A stretch of DNA of 64,000 bases from positions 29,703 through 93,702 of the forward strand of contig JBPJFZ010000017.1 of assembly GCA_051208035.1 (NCBI GenBank). Direction: 5' to 3'. Both the position numbers and the translations under genes were made by a program. This document shows positions 1 through 9,135 of the stretch, piece after piece (the stretch's first letter is position 1; every line of letters begins with the position of its first letter). Origin of the DNA: JACKOB01 sp024234575. GTDB taxonomy: Bacteria; Pseudomonadota; Gammaproteobacteria; Pseudomonadales; Oleiphilaceae. The notes beneath the pieces are model-generated. The model saw only the letters and a program-made list of their open reading frames with translations, was not told the origin of the DNA and searched no databases.

Positions 1-119
1 TTATTTATAACCGACGTTTTTTGACGGTTATGCGGTGCTCAGTGAATGTGTTATTAACACTTAGCTCTTAAAACTTGCTTATGGTTATCGAGCAAAGTAT
101 TTGTGTCTCCCTTGCTTGT

Positions 120-300
120 ATTAGGCTTTTTGAGGCCTTTTTAGTCATTGCCAAAATAGGCGTCTTTTTTGTCATAAACGGCAAATGTGAATAGCTACCT
201 CATGATTTGTGAAGCGCGTCATACTCGTGGCTCAGGCAAGGTACATGCCTTCAGCTCTTTGAGTCCCATAGGTGTCCTGATCGGGTTATAAATCGATTGC
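120..300. repeat. Diverged copy of the upstream region of the 459-2294 gene
   Basis: The stretch at about 121-192 aligns without large gaps to about 2474-2546. Both share the blocks TTAGGCTTT, AGTCATTG, CAAAA, AAACGGC and TGTGAAT in the same order, and each is followed further on by a GTTATAAAT block. The second copy is the upstream region of the minus-strand gene at 459-2294. The first copy therefore probably lies upstream of a similar minus-strand gene just outside the left edge of the window. The rest of 1-374 holds no gene that I can support. Confidence 0.45.
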
Positions 301-374
301 AATCATGGTGCTGTCTCTTCTTTGGCTTTCAAAAACCTTCAAACATCGGCTTACAAACTGTTAGTACACCCAGA

Positions 375-407
375 CGAAAAAAGCGCTTGCCTATAAGGCA
401 AGCGCTT
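375..407 (-). terminator. Intrinsic terminator of the DUF6801 gene
   Basis: There is a perfect 12-bp inverted repeat (381-392 with 396-407) with a 3-nt loop. On the minus strand it is followed by a run of T (the A run at 376-382 on the plus strand). It sits about 50 bp past the stop codon of the minus-strand gene ending at 459, which fits rho-independent termination of that gene. Confidence 0.85.
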
Positions 408-458
408 GAAGGGGCTAACCTATCCGGCCTGAACCGTAGATTGGTTAGACTAGGGAAA

Positions 459-2294
459 TCAATCCAAAATAGGTGTCATATTCAGGTCGATTGTGTTGCC
501 GTTGCCTTTTAGTTTTAGGCTTAGAATGCTTGTCAATGCGCCACAATTCTCAAGCTTTGGCAGGTCGTATGTGCCAATAACGCGGCCACCCAGGAGTGCA
601 TCGAAAGGTTCACCTTCGGGAGAGGTTACAGTAAAGGTTACTGGTTCTGCCGTGCGGCAGTTTTCGCCACCACCAATAGGCCAGTTAATTAGCCCAAAGA
701 GCGTTTTGGTTACTTTTGGCAGCTTGATATAAGCGGTGGAGGTTGCTGTGAGCTTTCCGTTAACGAGTTTGCCTTCGGTGATTCCTACGGGTTCAAATTC
801 AACTTGCGCAGTGGCCATGTAACGGCTCCAGCCGCTGATAATTTCAAAGCTGCCTTGTGTAGGATCGAGAATCAGGTCGCCCGTTAAATTACCGGTAAAC
901 AGATCTATCTTGCTGGCGATATTCCCATTTAATGGCATGGTGCCTTTATTAGCCGTAATATACGTGCTTCCGCTAACGCTTAGGTCAACGTCAACGACTA
1001 AGCCTGGATCAACGATAATCACTTCTTCACCAATACCGGATAGCGGGATGGTGGTGGTAGCCTCATCCTCGTCATCTGATGTGATGGTGACGGTCCCTGT
1101 GCTCGCACCGACAACAGATGTGTATGTCACCTGCGCTGAGCAGCTAGCGCCTGCCGCCACTATTGAGCAATTATCGCTGCTTTTACTGAACTCAGTACCT
1201 GCAACTTCCAAACCTTCGATAGTTAGTGCAGCGCCACCAGTGTTGGATATTGTGATGGTCTTAGATGCAGATGTGCCAGCTTCGATGGTGCCAAAATCAA
1301 GCGAGGTGACACTAACATCAATTTCAGGCTTGAGCTCGACCTGTCCGGATCCAGAAAGTGCAACAGAAACGGTTGGCTCATCAGTGTCTGTGGATTCGAT
1401 TACCAGTACCGCATTCTGGGTACCTTCTTCTGAAGCGGTATAAGTCACTTCAATAATGCATGTAGAGCCTGCAGAGATAGTTGTGCAGGAGTTAGTTTCT
1501 GTGAAGGCAAATGAGTCGGTACCAGTTATGCTAATGGCATTAATGCCCAGGTCAAGATCACCCGCATTGGTAATAGTGACTGTTTTGGTTTCACTCTGTC
1601 CAAGCTGCATTGAACCAAAATTAACAGAGGCGACGTTAACCGCGATGTCTGCAGGGTCAACCACCACGGTGTCACCAACCACTTCGAAACTTGTAAGGGT
1701 GTTGTCTTGTCCTGCGACGAGAGCACAGTCAGCGGTAAACTCACCGATCGGTGCTGGTGCTTTCTGGCCGTTGGCTTTGAGGTTAACAAGATTCAGGATC
1801 AGGTCGTCAACAGACAGTGAAACGGTGCCGATGTGCGATTCGTCGAAAGTTTGTGACGGCGCCACGCCGCTTGCGGGGACATCAAAAGGCCCGCTTTCTC
1901 CTGCTGGAACGTTGGTAGGAACAATTGTCAGATCGGTGTTATTGGCAATATCACCCACTACCGTATGAAAAGTGTTAATGCTATTGGCCGTACCAGTAAT
2001 GGTTGTGGCGTCTACAAACGCCAAACCCTGGCGAGCTTTGTCCGGTACTACGGTAATCGCATCGATGTTGATCGGACCCAATACCGGGTTGTTACCCAAT
2101 ACAACTTCCTCAGGAAAATCGGCAGTAATCTTGGCGATGATGGTTTGATCGCCAATCAGCGGAAACGGACATGTGAAATTTAGCGATGCGCTAACAGGTG
2201 CTGCCAAAGCGATGCTGTTCATTGACATTAATGCTGCACTAGCAATGGCTGTGCGTATCGGGTTAAGTTTAAATATTGTTGTTTTCATGCTCAT
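459..2294 (-). CDS. Secreted DUF6801 / choice-of-anchor D protein
   Basis: This is a 611-residue protein with a Sec signal peptide (positively charged N-terminus, hydrophobic core, cleavage near residue 31 after ALA). Residues about 35-200 resemble DUF6801, with the typical start LNFTCPFPLIGDQ. Two immunoglobulin-like choice-of-anchor D repeats follow at about 212-310 and 325-415, each with the pattern V.FG....G.S..KTVTI.N.G and a Cys pair. The C-terminal 170 residues carry a further Cys-containing beta-rich domain. It is probably exported and may sit at the cell surface; no enzymatic motif is visible. The start is supported by AAGGACGA just upstream. A diverged copy of its promoter region at 120-300 suggests a paralogue to the left. 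Family assignment is fairly secure, but the role is unknown. Confidence 0.8.
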   Translation of the reverse strand: MSMKTTIFKLNPIRTAIASAALMSMNSIALAAPVSASLNFTCPFPLIGDQTIIAKITADFPEEVVLGNNPVLGPINIDAITVVPDKARQGLAFVDATTITGTANSINTFHTVVGDIANNTDLTIVPTNVPAGESGPFDVPASGVAPSQTFDESHIGTVSLSVDDLILNLVNLKANGQKAPAPIGEFTADCALVAGQDNTLTSFEVVGDTVVVDPADIAVNVASVNFGSMQLGQSETKTVTITNAGDLDLGINAISITGTDSFAFTETNSCTTISAGSTCIIEVTYTASEEGTQNAVLVIESTDTDEPTVSVALSGSGQVELKPEIDVSVTSLDFGTIEAGTSASKTITISNTGGAALTIEGLEVAGTEFSKSSDNCSIVAAGASCSAQVTYTSVVGASTGTVTITSDDEDEATTTIPLSGIGEEVIIVDPGLVVDVDLSVSGSTYITANKGTMPLNGNIASKIDLFTGNLTGDLILDPTQGSFEIISGWSRYMATAQVEFEPVGITEGKLVNGKLTATSTAYIKLPKVTKTLFGLINWPIGGGENCRTAEPVTFTVTSPEGEPFDALLGGRVIGTYDLPKLENCGALTSILSLKLKGNGNTIDLNMTPILD

Positions 2295-2675
2295 TCGTCC
2301 TTAGTTGTCATACGGATACAGTGGTTTTAATTTTTATCGAAAGCACTTATGGGTAAAAAATTATAAAGTGGCCCTCGTACTGCTGGTTGCATAATCAATA
2401 GTCTTACTAGCACAGGTTGCTTTTTGCCTCACCTCTGTCAAGGCGAGGGTGCCGCGATGCGCTAATGGGGCCATTAGGCTTTATTTGTCTAAGATGAGTC
2501 ATTGTCAAAAGCGGAGCCTTGTTTGTTAAAAACGGCGACTGTGAATCGGTTCATCGAAAAATGTGATGGCTGTCATGAATTATTCGAGTTATAAATAGAG
2601 GCTGTTTTAGCCGTGAAGCAGACAGGTAAGGGGGCTTTCTTATGTTTACCTGTCCGGATATTTAAGAGTAGCGCT

Positions 2676-4484
2676 ATGCCTTTTATCCTTAGACATTATC
2701 AACAGGATGCGGTTGATGCGACTGTGGCCCACTTTCGCCAGAGCGATGACTCGGCGGTGATTGTGCTGCCCACAGGTGCGGGTAAGAGTCTGGTCATCGC
2801 TGAGTTAGCAAGAATTGCCAGACGCAAAATTCTCGTGCTGGCGCATGTAAAAGAACTGGTCGAGCAAAACCATAACAAGTACGAAAGCTATGGGCTTAAG
2901 GCCAGTATCTATTCCGCTGGCCTCAATCAAAAAGACAATGCGCGGCAAGTGACCTTTGCCAGTATTCAGTCTGTGGCACGTAATCTTGCGGACTTTTCAC
3001 AAGACTACTCATTGGTAATTATCGATGAGTGCCATCGGGTGAGTGGTATTCTTGATGATAATTTCCTGCATCAAGACAATCCCGCAGATGATACTGTCCA
3101 GGAAGCCAATAACGAAAGTCAGTATCTGACCTTAATCAAGCAGTTGAAATCTGTTAACCCGCAACTGAAGGTGCTGGGTTTAACTGCGACGCCCTATCGT
3201 ATGGGGGTAGGGTGGATATACCAGTATCACTATCATGGGTATTGCCGCGCGGAGACAGCCCGTCCGTTTAAAATCTGCATTTATGATTTACCCCTGAAAT
3301 TGATGATCAAACAAGGGTATTTAACACCGCCCAAAATGGTTGATGCGGCGATTGCACACTACGACTTCTCCAGCCTGATACCTAATGCCTCCGGCAACTA
3401 TAACGAGCAGGAGGTAAATTCGCTGTTGCAGAAATATCCCCGCGTTACCAAGGGTATTACAGAGCAAATCAAATCCTTGGTACAAGGAGATGCTCCGCGG
3501 CAAGGGGTAATGATTTTTGCGGCAACGGTAAAGCATGCCACTGAGGTTGCCAGTTATCTTGATGCAGGTGATACCGCTTTGATTACAGCGGATACGCCAT
3601 CTGCTGAGCGGCAAACGTTAATTCAACGTTTCAAGAATAAAGACATTCATTTTTTGGTGAATGTGTCTGTTTTAACCACAGGCTTCGATGCACCTCATGT
3701 TGACGTTATCGCCATACTTCGGCCCACGCAATCCGTCAGCCTGTTCCAGCAGATTGTGGGCCGGGGCTTGCGTCTGAGTCCGAATAAAACCGACTGCCTG
3801 GTGATCGATTACGCGGGTAACGGTTTTGACTTGTTTTATCCGGAAGTAGGTGAAACCAGACCCTCCGCCGATAGCGTTCCGGTGATGGTGCCTTGCCCTC
3901 AGTGTGGCTTTGCGAATACTTTCTGGGGAAAAGTCGATGATCAAGGCCATATTACAGAGCACTTCGGAAGAAAGTGCCGTGGACTGGAAATCACCGAAGC
4001 AGGCGACAAAATTCCCTGCGATTATCGCTTTCGGTTTAAAGAATGCCCACACTGTGGCGCCGAAAACGATATAGCCGCAAGGCAGTGTGCCAGTTGTCAG
4101 CAAGCCGTTGTTGACCCGGATGATCAGTTAAAAGCAGCGCTTCGCCTAAAAAATGCGATGGTTATCCGCTGTTCGGGCGTTGTTTTTGAACGCGAGGATA
4201 CCCGTGTGAAAATTAGCTATGTCGATGAAGATGGCCTTGCACTGAAAGAATCGTTTGATTTGGCTCATGCCGGGCAGCGGGCTGTCTTTAATCGCCTTTT
4301 CGGCAGGCGATTTCAGCACGCGGTGAAGCCTGTACAATTCTCATCAGCACAGGAGGTGGTGACCTTATCAGAAGGGTTTTCTGCACCTGATTTTGTCATC
4401 GCCAGAAAGGTCGGGAAACATTGGCGTGTAAAAGAACGCTTGTTTGATTACGTCGGAGCTTACCGTAAGGCGAATGAATTGTAG
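2676..4484 (+). CDS. radD: RadD superfamily 2 ATPase/helicase
   Basis: The 602-residue protein matches E. coli RadD (YejH) along its full length, as I recall that sequence. It begins LRHYQQDAVDAT, with Walker A PTGAGKS at 32-38, a DECH box at about 117-120, the LTATPYR motif, and the helicase C-terminal motif VGRGLRL. The C-terminal third has CPQCGFANTFWG and CPHCG...CASC zinc-binding clusters that are characteristic of RadD. RadD acts in DNA double-strand-break repair and accessory recombination, and interacts with SSB. An in-frame GTG at 2613 would add 21 residues that are not conserved, so I chose the ATG at 2676, where the RadD homology begins. The gene is monocistronic and divergent from the DUF6801 gene. 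Confidence 0.93.
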   Translation: MPFILRHYQQDAVDATVAHFRQSDDSAVIVLPTGAGKSLVIAELARIARRKILVLAHVKELVEQNHNKYESYGLKASIYSAGLNQKDNARQVTFASIQSVARNLADFSQDYSLVIIDECHRVSGILDDNFLHQDNPADDTVQEANNESQYLTLIKQLKSVNPQLKVLGLTATPYRMGVGWIYQYHYHGYCRAETARPFKICIYDLPLKLMIKQGYLTPPKMVDAAIAHYDFSSLIPNASGNYNEQEVNSLLQKYPRVTKGITEQIKSLVQGDAPRQGVMIFAATVKHATEVASYLDAGDTALITADTPSAERQTLIQRFKNKDIHFLVNVSVLTTGFDAPHVDVIAILRPTQSVSLFQQIVGRGLRLSPNKTDCLVIDYAGNGFDLFYPEVGETRPSADSVPVMVPCPQCGFANTFWGKVDDQGHITEHFGRKCRGLEITEAGDKIPCDYRFRFKECPHCGAENDIAARQCASCQQAVVDPDDQLKAALRLKNAMVIRCSGVVFEREDTRVKISYVDEDGLALKESFDLAHAGQRAVFNRLFGRRFQHAVKPVQFSSAQEVVTLSEGFSAPDFVIARKVGKHWRVKERLFDYVGAYRKANEL

Positions 4485-4815
4485 CCAGCAGTGTGGTGAT
4501 GTTTTGCGGAAAACTTGTGACAGCACTCTCAAAGTTTGATTATTAGATCGACAAAAGTTATGCACGCATTCTGTGGATAACTATCTGAATATCTTCTTAA
4601 GATCTCTCCCAACGCTATTTCTTACGGGGGGTCTAGGGATGCGGCTATATATTGCACACAGATGACAATGTGGGTGAAAAAATAGCAAAGCCTGGGTGAG
4701 CAACCGGCCAGTGTGTGCTGGTGCAGTAATAATCAATTTTCTGCCAGCTATTGCGACGAGGCGAGCAATTTTCTACAGTCTGCGCTCACAATAATAAAAC
4801 TCGGGGAACCCACAC
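4485..4815. other. Intergenic region with a DnaA-box element
   Basis: No gene is visible in these 330 bases. At 4561-4597 lies a 37-bp element TGCAC-N5-CTGTGGATAA-N8-ATATCTTCT that includes a perfect DnaA box (TGTGGATAA, 4572-4580). The same element with the same spacing recurs at 13248-13284. The remainder probably holds the promoter of the monooxygenase at 4816. Confidence 0.5.
4561..4597 (+). repeat. 37-bp DnaA-box-containing element, copy 1
   Basis: TGCAC, CTGTGGATAA and ATATCTTCT (24 bases) are identical to, and identically spaced with, the copy at 13248-13284, while the spacer bases differ. TGTGGATAA is the complement of the consensus DnaA box TTATCCACA. It lies between radD and the monooxygenase gene. 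The function is unknown. Confidence 0.55.
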
Positions 4816-6297
4816 ATGCACAATGAGCGATTCGATGTCTTAATTCTCGGGGCCGGGCTATCGGGCATCGGTGCAGCGTGTCATTTGCGACGCGAGTGTC
4901 CGGACAAGTCTTTTGCTATCCTTGAGCGCCGCGCGGCAATCGGTGGCACCTGGGATCTGTTTCGTTATCCTGGCATACGCTCGGATTCGGATATGCTGAC
5001 GCTGGGATATAATTTCAAACCCTGGAAAAACCCTAAAGCAATCGCTGATGGCCCGGATATCCGCACCTATATTCAAGAAGCGGCAAAAGAGTATGACTTA
5101 GCGAAGCACATTCGCTTTCAGCAGCGAGTGAAAAAAGTCAGCTGGTCGACAGTAGACTCTTTATGGCGTGTTGAAGTTGAGGTAACAGATCCGCAATCAG
5201 GACAGCTCTCAACGGTGCAGGTAGAGGCGAGTTTTATTATTGGCTGCACTGGCTATTACAACTACGACAAAGGCTACGAGCCAGAGTTTGCAGGAAGAGA
5301 GAATTTTCCGGGGCCGGTTATTCACCCGCAACACTGGCCCGAAAATCTTGATTACCAAGGAAAGCGAATTGTGATTATCGGCAGTGGTGCTACCGCCGTG
5401 ACATTGATACCTTCTCTGGCTGAGAAAGCATCTCAGGTGACGATGTTGCAGCGTTCGCCTACTTATATTATGGAAGTCCCTAACGAAGATGTTGTGGCAG
5501 ACTTTCTACGCCGTTATTTACCTGACCATTGGGTTTACCGGTTTGCCCGCACCCGAAATATACTGCTGTCGTTGCTGTTGTATAAGTTTAGCCGTGCGTT
5601 TCCGGCAAAAATGAAGCGCTTTTTGTTGTCGCAAGTGCATAAGTCATTAGGCGATAATTATAAAGAAGAGAACTTTTCCCCCGCTTATCAGCCCTGGGAT
5701 GAGCGCTTGTGTGTGGTGCCAGACGGCGATTTGTTTGCCGCTATTCGTTCTGGCAAAGCCAGTGTGGTGACTGGGCAAATAGAGCGTTTTACCCCGCAGG
5801 GAGTACAACTGAGCAACGGTGAGCTGTTAGCGGCAGATATCATCGTGACGGCCACAGGGCTGGATGTTCAAGCGTTAGGAGGGGCAGAAATTGAACTGGA
5901 TGGAAAACTTTTTAATGTCAGTAACCGGCTTTGTTACAAAGGGTTGATGTTTGAAGACATACCAAACTTTGGGATGGTATTTGGCTATACGAATGCCTCC
6001 TGGACATTAAAATCGGATCTGACGTTACACTACCTGTGCCGACTGCTAAGACACATGGATAAAACCGGTGCAACCGTGGCGGTGCCGCGTAATAAAGATG
6101 CATCACTCGAACGCTTGCCCTTTATGGATATGACATCCGGCTATATTCAACGGGCTTCGGCAATATTGCCTCGTCAGGGAGCGAAATATCCGTGGCGACT
6201 CTATCAAAACTATTTGCTTGATCGCGCCATGTTAGCGCACGGTCGCATTGATGATGGCATTGTCGAGCTTCGCCGCGGCAGGCCACTGCAGCGGTAG
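4816..6297 (+). CDS. EthA-like flavin-containing Baeyer-Villiger monooxygenase
   Basis: This is a 493-residue FAD/NADPH monooxygenase that would insert oxygen into ketones or oxidise sulfides. The N-terminal Rossmann motif GAGLSG is at 12-17, followed by the family hallmark GGTWDLFRYPGIRSDSDM. The Baeyer-Villiger fingerprint FxGxxxHxxxW (FPGPVIHPQHW) is at about 164-174, and the NADPH-binding GSGATA is at about 190. Similarity to mycobacterial EthA extends to the C-terminus (GYTNASWTLK, PWRLYQNY). It is cytosolic and stands alone, 330 bp after radD. The natural substrate cannot be read from the sequence; in a lipid-using marine bacterium a long-chain ketone is plausible, but that is inference. 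Confidence 0.87.
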   Translation: MHNERFDVLILGAGLSGIGAACHLRRECPDKSFAILERRAAIGGTWDLFRYPGIRSDSDMLTLGYNFKPWKNPKAIADGPDIRTYIQEAAKEYDLAKHIRFQQRVKKVSWSTVDSLWRVEVEVTDPQSGQLSTVQVEASFIIGCTGYYNYDKGYEPEFAGRENFPGPVIHPQHWPENLDYQGKRIVIIGSGATAVTLIPSLAEKASQVTMLQRSPTYIMEVPNEDVVADFLRRYLPDHWVYRFARTRNILLSLLLYKFSRAFPAKMKRFLLSQVHKSLGDNYKEENFSPAYQPWDERLCVVPDGDLFAAIRSGKASVVTGQIERFTPQGVQLSNGELLAADIIVTATGLDVQALGGAEIELDGKLFNVSNRLCYKGLMFEDIPNFGMVFGYTNASWTLKSDLTLHYLCRLLRHMDKTGATVAVPRNKDASLERLPFMDMTSGYIQRASAILPRQGAKYPWRLYQNYLLDRAMLAHGRIDDGIVELRRGRPLQR

Positions 6298-6348
6298 TCG
6301 CCATGGTTTTTGTTGCGGGGAATACTTATACAGCGTTGATGGCAGCTT

Positions 6349-8715
6349 TTAACGCTGCCGTCGTTTATTGCGGTGCTTTAGGCATTCTTTGAGGCCAATG
6401 CGAATTTGTTCGGTGAGGATCCTCAGTGTTTCACTGGAAACAACGAGGTCGCTGCTTTTCGATTGTTGGCTACCACTATCGCAGGCCATCATTTTGTTGC
6501 CAAGCTCCAACAACTGCCGGTAAATGTTTTCTATGTTTTGCACCGTATCCATGTCAGCAAATGGACGCTCTTCCATGCTCACCTTCATCCATCGCTCAAG
6601 ACTTCTTGATTGAAAAACCGGTGCGTTGTCGTCCGCTGGCTTTGGCAGTTTATTGGCGTTTTCAATCCGCTTCAGCCAGGCGTTTAACTCAGCCAGCCCT
6701 GTCAATGCAAGGATGTCGTCACGTCGTAATGTGTTGCTTTGCTGCCATTGTTCACAGGGTTGCCAACTACTCAACCAGGCGTGCATTTCGTCCGATGGCA
6801 TGGGTCTGGCGATTGAATAGCCTTGCGCAAACTCGCACCCTATCTGAATCAGAAATTCGCCGTGCATGATGCTCTCGACACCTTCGGCCACGACCTTCAG
6901 GTTAAAAGTTTTGGCTATGGCAACAATACCTTCCAGTATGGAAACGTTACTGGCATCGTCCAGCATATCCCGCACGAATGCCTGATCTATTTTTAAGGTG
7001 TCAACGGGCAGCTGTTTTAAGTAAGAAAGTGAGCAATAGCCCTTGCCGAAGTCATCCAGCGAAAATGTTACGCCAAACTCCCGGCACTGCTGAATATTAA
7101 ACACCGCAATTTCGATGTCGTTGATGGCCACGGTTTCCAGTATTTCCAGGTCAAGGCCCTTTGGATTAAAGCTGGGGTATTTATCCAAAATGGCTTTTAA
7201 TCGCAGCGGAAATTGACGATTTTGAATCTGCAGTGCATCGATGTTGACACTGGTATTCAGGTTAAGCCCTTGCTCTTCCCAGGCCAGCATTTGCTTAATT
7301 GCCGCTTCTATTACCCATTCTCCCACCTCGATGATAAATGGATGCTTCTCTAAATAGGGGAGGAAGGCGGCGGGGGCCAATAGCCCAGACTCTGGGTGTT
7401 GCCAGCGAATCAGTGCCTCTATTCCGGCTAATTCGCCGGTGCGCATATCAACCTTTGGTTGGTAGTGCAGAACAAATTGTTCGCTCTCTAGTGCATGGCG
7501 GATTTCGGCAATATGGTCGTTTTTTAATCGTCGTTGGCGATCTTCCTCTATATCAAACAATCGAAATACGCCACGACACTCTTGTTTCGCTTGGTAGAGC
7601 GCATAGTCGGCTTGCCGTAATAGTTTATCGGCATCCAGGTTTTCTTCGGCAAATTTCTGAGGGTAAAAGCTGACTCCCGCGGTAAAACTGACCCCGTTTT
7701 GCCACTGATCAATGGTAAATGGTCGGCCAGCGGCGGCAAAAAATGAGTCGATTTGTTCTGGCAGAAGTTTGCTGTTTTTTACGATGACAACAAAATCGTC
7801 ACTACCCATGTGCGCCAGCGCACCATGTGGCAGTAAGGCATCTTGCCAGCGTCTTGCCAGCATACCTAGTAGTCGGTTTGTGCCTTCGCTGCCGAGTTGC
7901 GCACTGACTTGACCAAAGAAATCGAGGTTGATAGATATTACGGCCAATGATTCAGCTTCGTCAGACACCTGAGTCATTCTATCGCGTAATTCACGTAGTA
8001 ACCCATTTCTGTTGAGTAAGCCTGTTAACGGGTCATTATAGGCCAAAAATTCAAGATGGCTTTGATATTCCTGAGCTTGAGATTCCAGCGCTTGCTCTGC
8101 TTTTTGCTTGAGGACTTGCTGGAGCTTTTGTTGCGCATCGATGCGGGCATTTTTTTCACGAATCAATTGTGCAGCACTATTAGATAGCTTGTTGTACAGC
8201 TCGACAATTGACGATTGCAAAACCGGTGCCTGGCTGATCTTGGCTTTGGCAATTTTTTCTGCATCGGCCAATGAAGTGCCGTTTTCATCTATTTCTTGCA
8301 CCATCATCGCCATACGTCTGTCGCTGTGCAGTATGTGTACAGCAAGCCAGTTAGTGAGGTACTCAATCAGTTTGTCCGTGCAGGTTTCTCCGGCGGCGGT
8401 ATCCTGCTGGATGTGTTTGATTTTGGTAAAAAAAGCTTCGTGCGTACGGGCATGGTCTTTAAACAGAGATTTATCACCAAAGTACTTATGCCACAAACGT
8501 TCTTCTTCATCAAAATGGTAGCGAGTATAGGCAATAAGTTCGCCAAGCACGGATTCATTGGCATTGTTATCGTTAAAGGTTACAAACTGCCAGATAACCT
8601 TGTTCAACAGCTCGACTAGTCGCCTGTGTTGTTCATCAATAAACCCTATGCCCACCGAAAAGTTTGAATTCCAGGGGAAAATTTCGAAAAGCGGATTATC
8701 GTTGGCATCTAGCAT
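6349..8715 (-). CDS. Bacteriohemerythrin-GGDEF-EAL signalling protein
   Basis: The 788-residue soluble protein has three modules. Residues about 8-135 form a bacteriohemerythrin domain with di-iron ligands in the order HRRLVE, HFDEEE, HARTHE and HSDRR. A coiled-coil linker leads to a GGDEF domain (NDPLTGLLNRNG near 225) whose active site reads GSDDF instead of GGDEF, so cyclase activity is doubtful. An EAL domain follows at about 405-640 with an intact EALIRW, DDFGKGYCSL and IKIDQ-like DTLKIDQAF motif, predicting c-di-GMP phosphodiesterase activity. The C-terminal 150 residues are helical and not recognised. It is likely an oxygen- or redox-responsive enzyme that lowers c-di-GMP. It is monocistronic and convergent with the monooxygenase gene. 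Confidence 0.9.
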   Translation of the reverse strand: MLDANDNPLFEIFPWNSNFSVGIGFIDEQHRRLVELLNKVIWQFVTFNDNNANESVLGELIAYTRYHFDEEERLWHKYFGDKSLFKDHARTHEAFFTKIKHIQQDTAAGETCTDKLIEYLTNWLAVHILHSDRRMAMMVQEIDENGTSLADAEKIAKAKISQAPVLQSSIVELYNKLSNSAAQLIREKNARIDAQQKLQQVLKQKAEQALESQAQEYQSHLEFLAYNDPLTGLLNRNGLLRELRDRMTQVSDEAESLAVISINLDFFGQVSAQLGSEGTNRLLGMLARRWQDALLPHGALAHMGSDDFVVIVKNSKLLPEQIDSFFAAAGRPFTIDQWQNGVSFTAGVSFYPQKFAEENLDADKLLRQADYALYQAKQECRGVFRLFDIEEDRQRRLKNDHIAEIRHALESEQFVLHYQPKVDMRTGELAGIEALIRWQHPESGLLAPAAFLPYLEKHPFIIEVGEWVIEAAIKQMLAWEEQGLNLNTSVNIDALQIQNRQFPLRLKAILDKYPSFNPKGLDLEILETVAINDIEIAVFNIQQCREFGVTFSLDDFGKGYCSLSYLKQLPVDTLKIDQAFVRDMLDDASNVSILEGIVAIAKTFNLKVVAEGVESIMHGEFLIQIGCEFAQGYSIARPMPSDEMHAWLSSWQPCEQWQQSNTLRRDDILALTGLAELNAWLKRIENANKLPKPADDNAPVFQSRSLERWMKVSMEERPFADMDTVQNIENIYRQLLELGNKMMACDSGSQQSKSSDLVVSSETLRILTEQIRIGLKECLKHRNKRRQR

Positions 8716-9135
8716 TTTGGGGTAACAGAACTCTTATACAATGTACTCTGAGTCTAGTTCCATCCGCTGAATTGTCCAGCCACTTAAGCTGGTCTTGCTT
8801 GCACCTATTTGATGCATAACCCTAATTAAAATAATGGTTTAGGGTAAGCTCTGGATAATTGAGCACTGGTTCCCTTTCTCGTTATCCGCTATAAAGCGGG
8901 CTTGATTTTTTTCGCCAAAGGAAAAGCGTAATTAGCAGAATGGGGTTTCTCGTTGCGAGAAATTTTAGCGGGTCTTGCCTTAAGTCAACCCAATCACTGA
9001 TGAATGAGGTTAGTTTAGCGGCGTTTGCGAAGCCATAGAGATACTAGCGCGTATAGTATTACCGAGGTTTTGTAGCTCAGGGCGTTTCCTTAAAGGATAT
9101 GTGTTGTAGATTGGCTTTAAAAAGGAGTGAAAATC
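8716..9135 (+). promoter_or_regulatory. Long structured leader/promoter region of nhaD
   Basis: About 410 bases lie between two divergent genes and hold no ORF I trust. On the nhaD strand there is a small GC hairpin CCGCT-ATAA-AGCGG (8886-8899) followed shortly by a T7 run (8905-8911), resembling a weak terminator. A perfect 7-bp hairpin TTTCTCG-TTG-CGAGAAA follows at 8946-8962. This could be an attenuated or riboswitch-bearing leader for the Na+/H+ antiporter, but I could not match it to a known riboswitch consensus. AAGGAG at 9122-9127 is the ribosome-binding site. Confidence 0.35.

Noticed and set aside
910..1968. Two long plus-strand frames (910-1443 and 1456-1968)
   Set aside because: They are antisense shadows of the DUF6801 gene, with Ser/Val/Pro-rich translations and no ribosome-binding sites.
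2613..2675. Upstream GTG start for radD
   Set aside because: The 21 extra residues are not part of RadD, and the homology begins exactly at ATG 2676.
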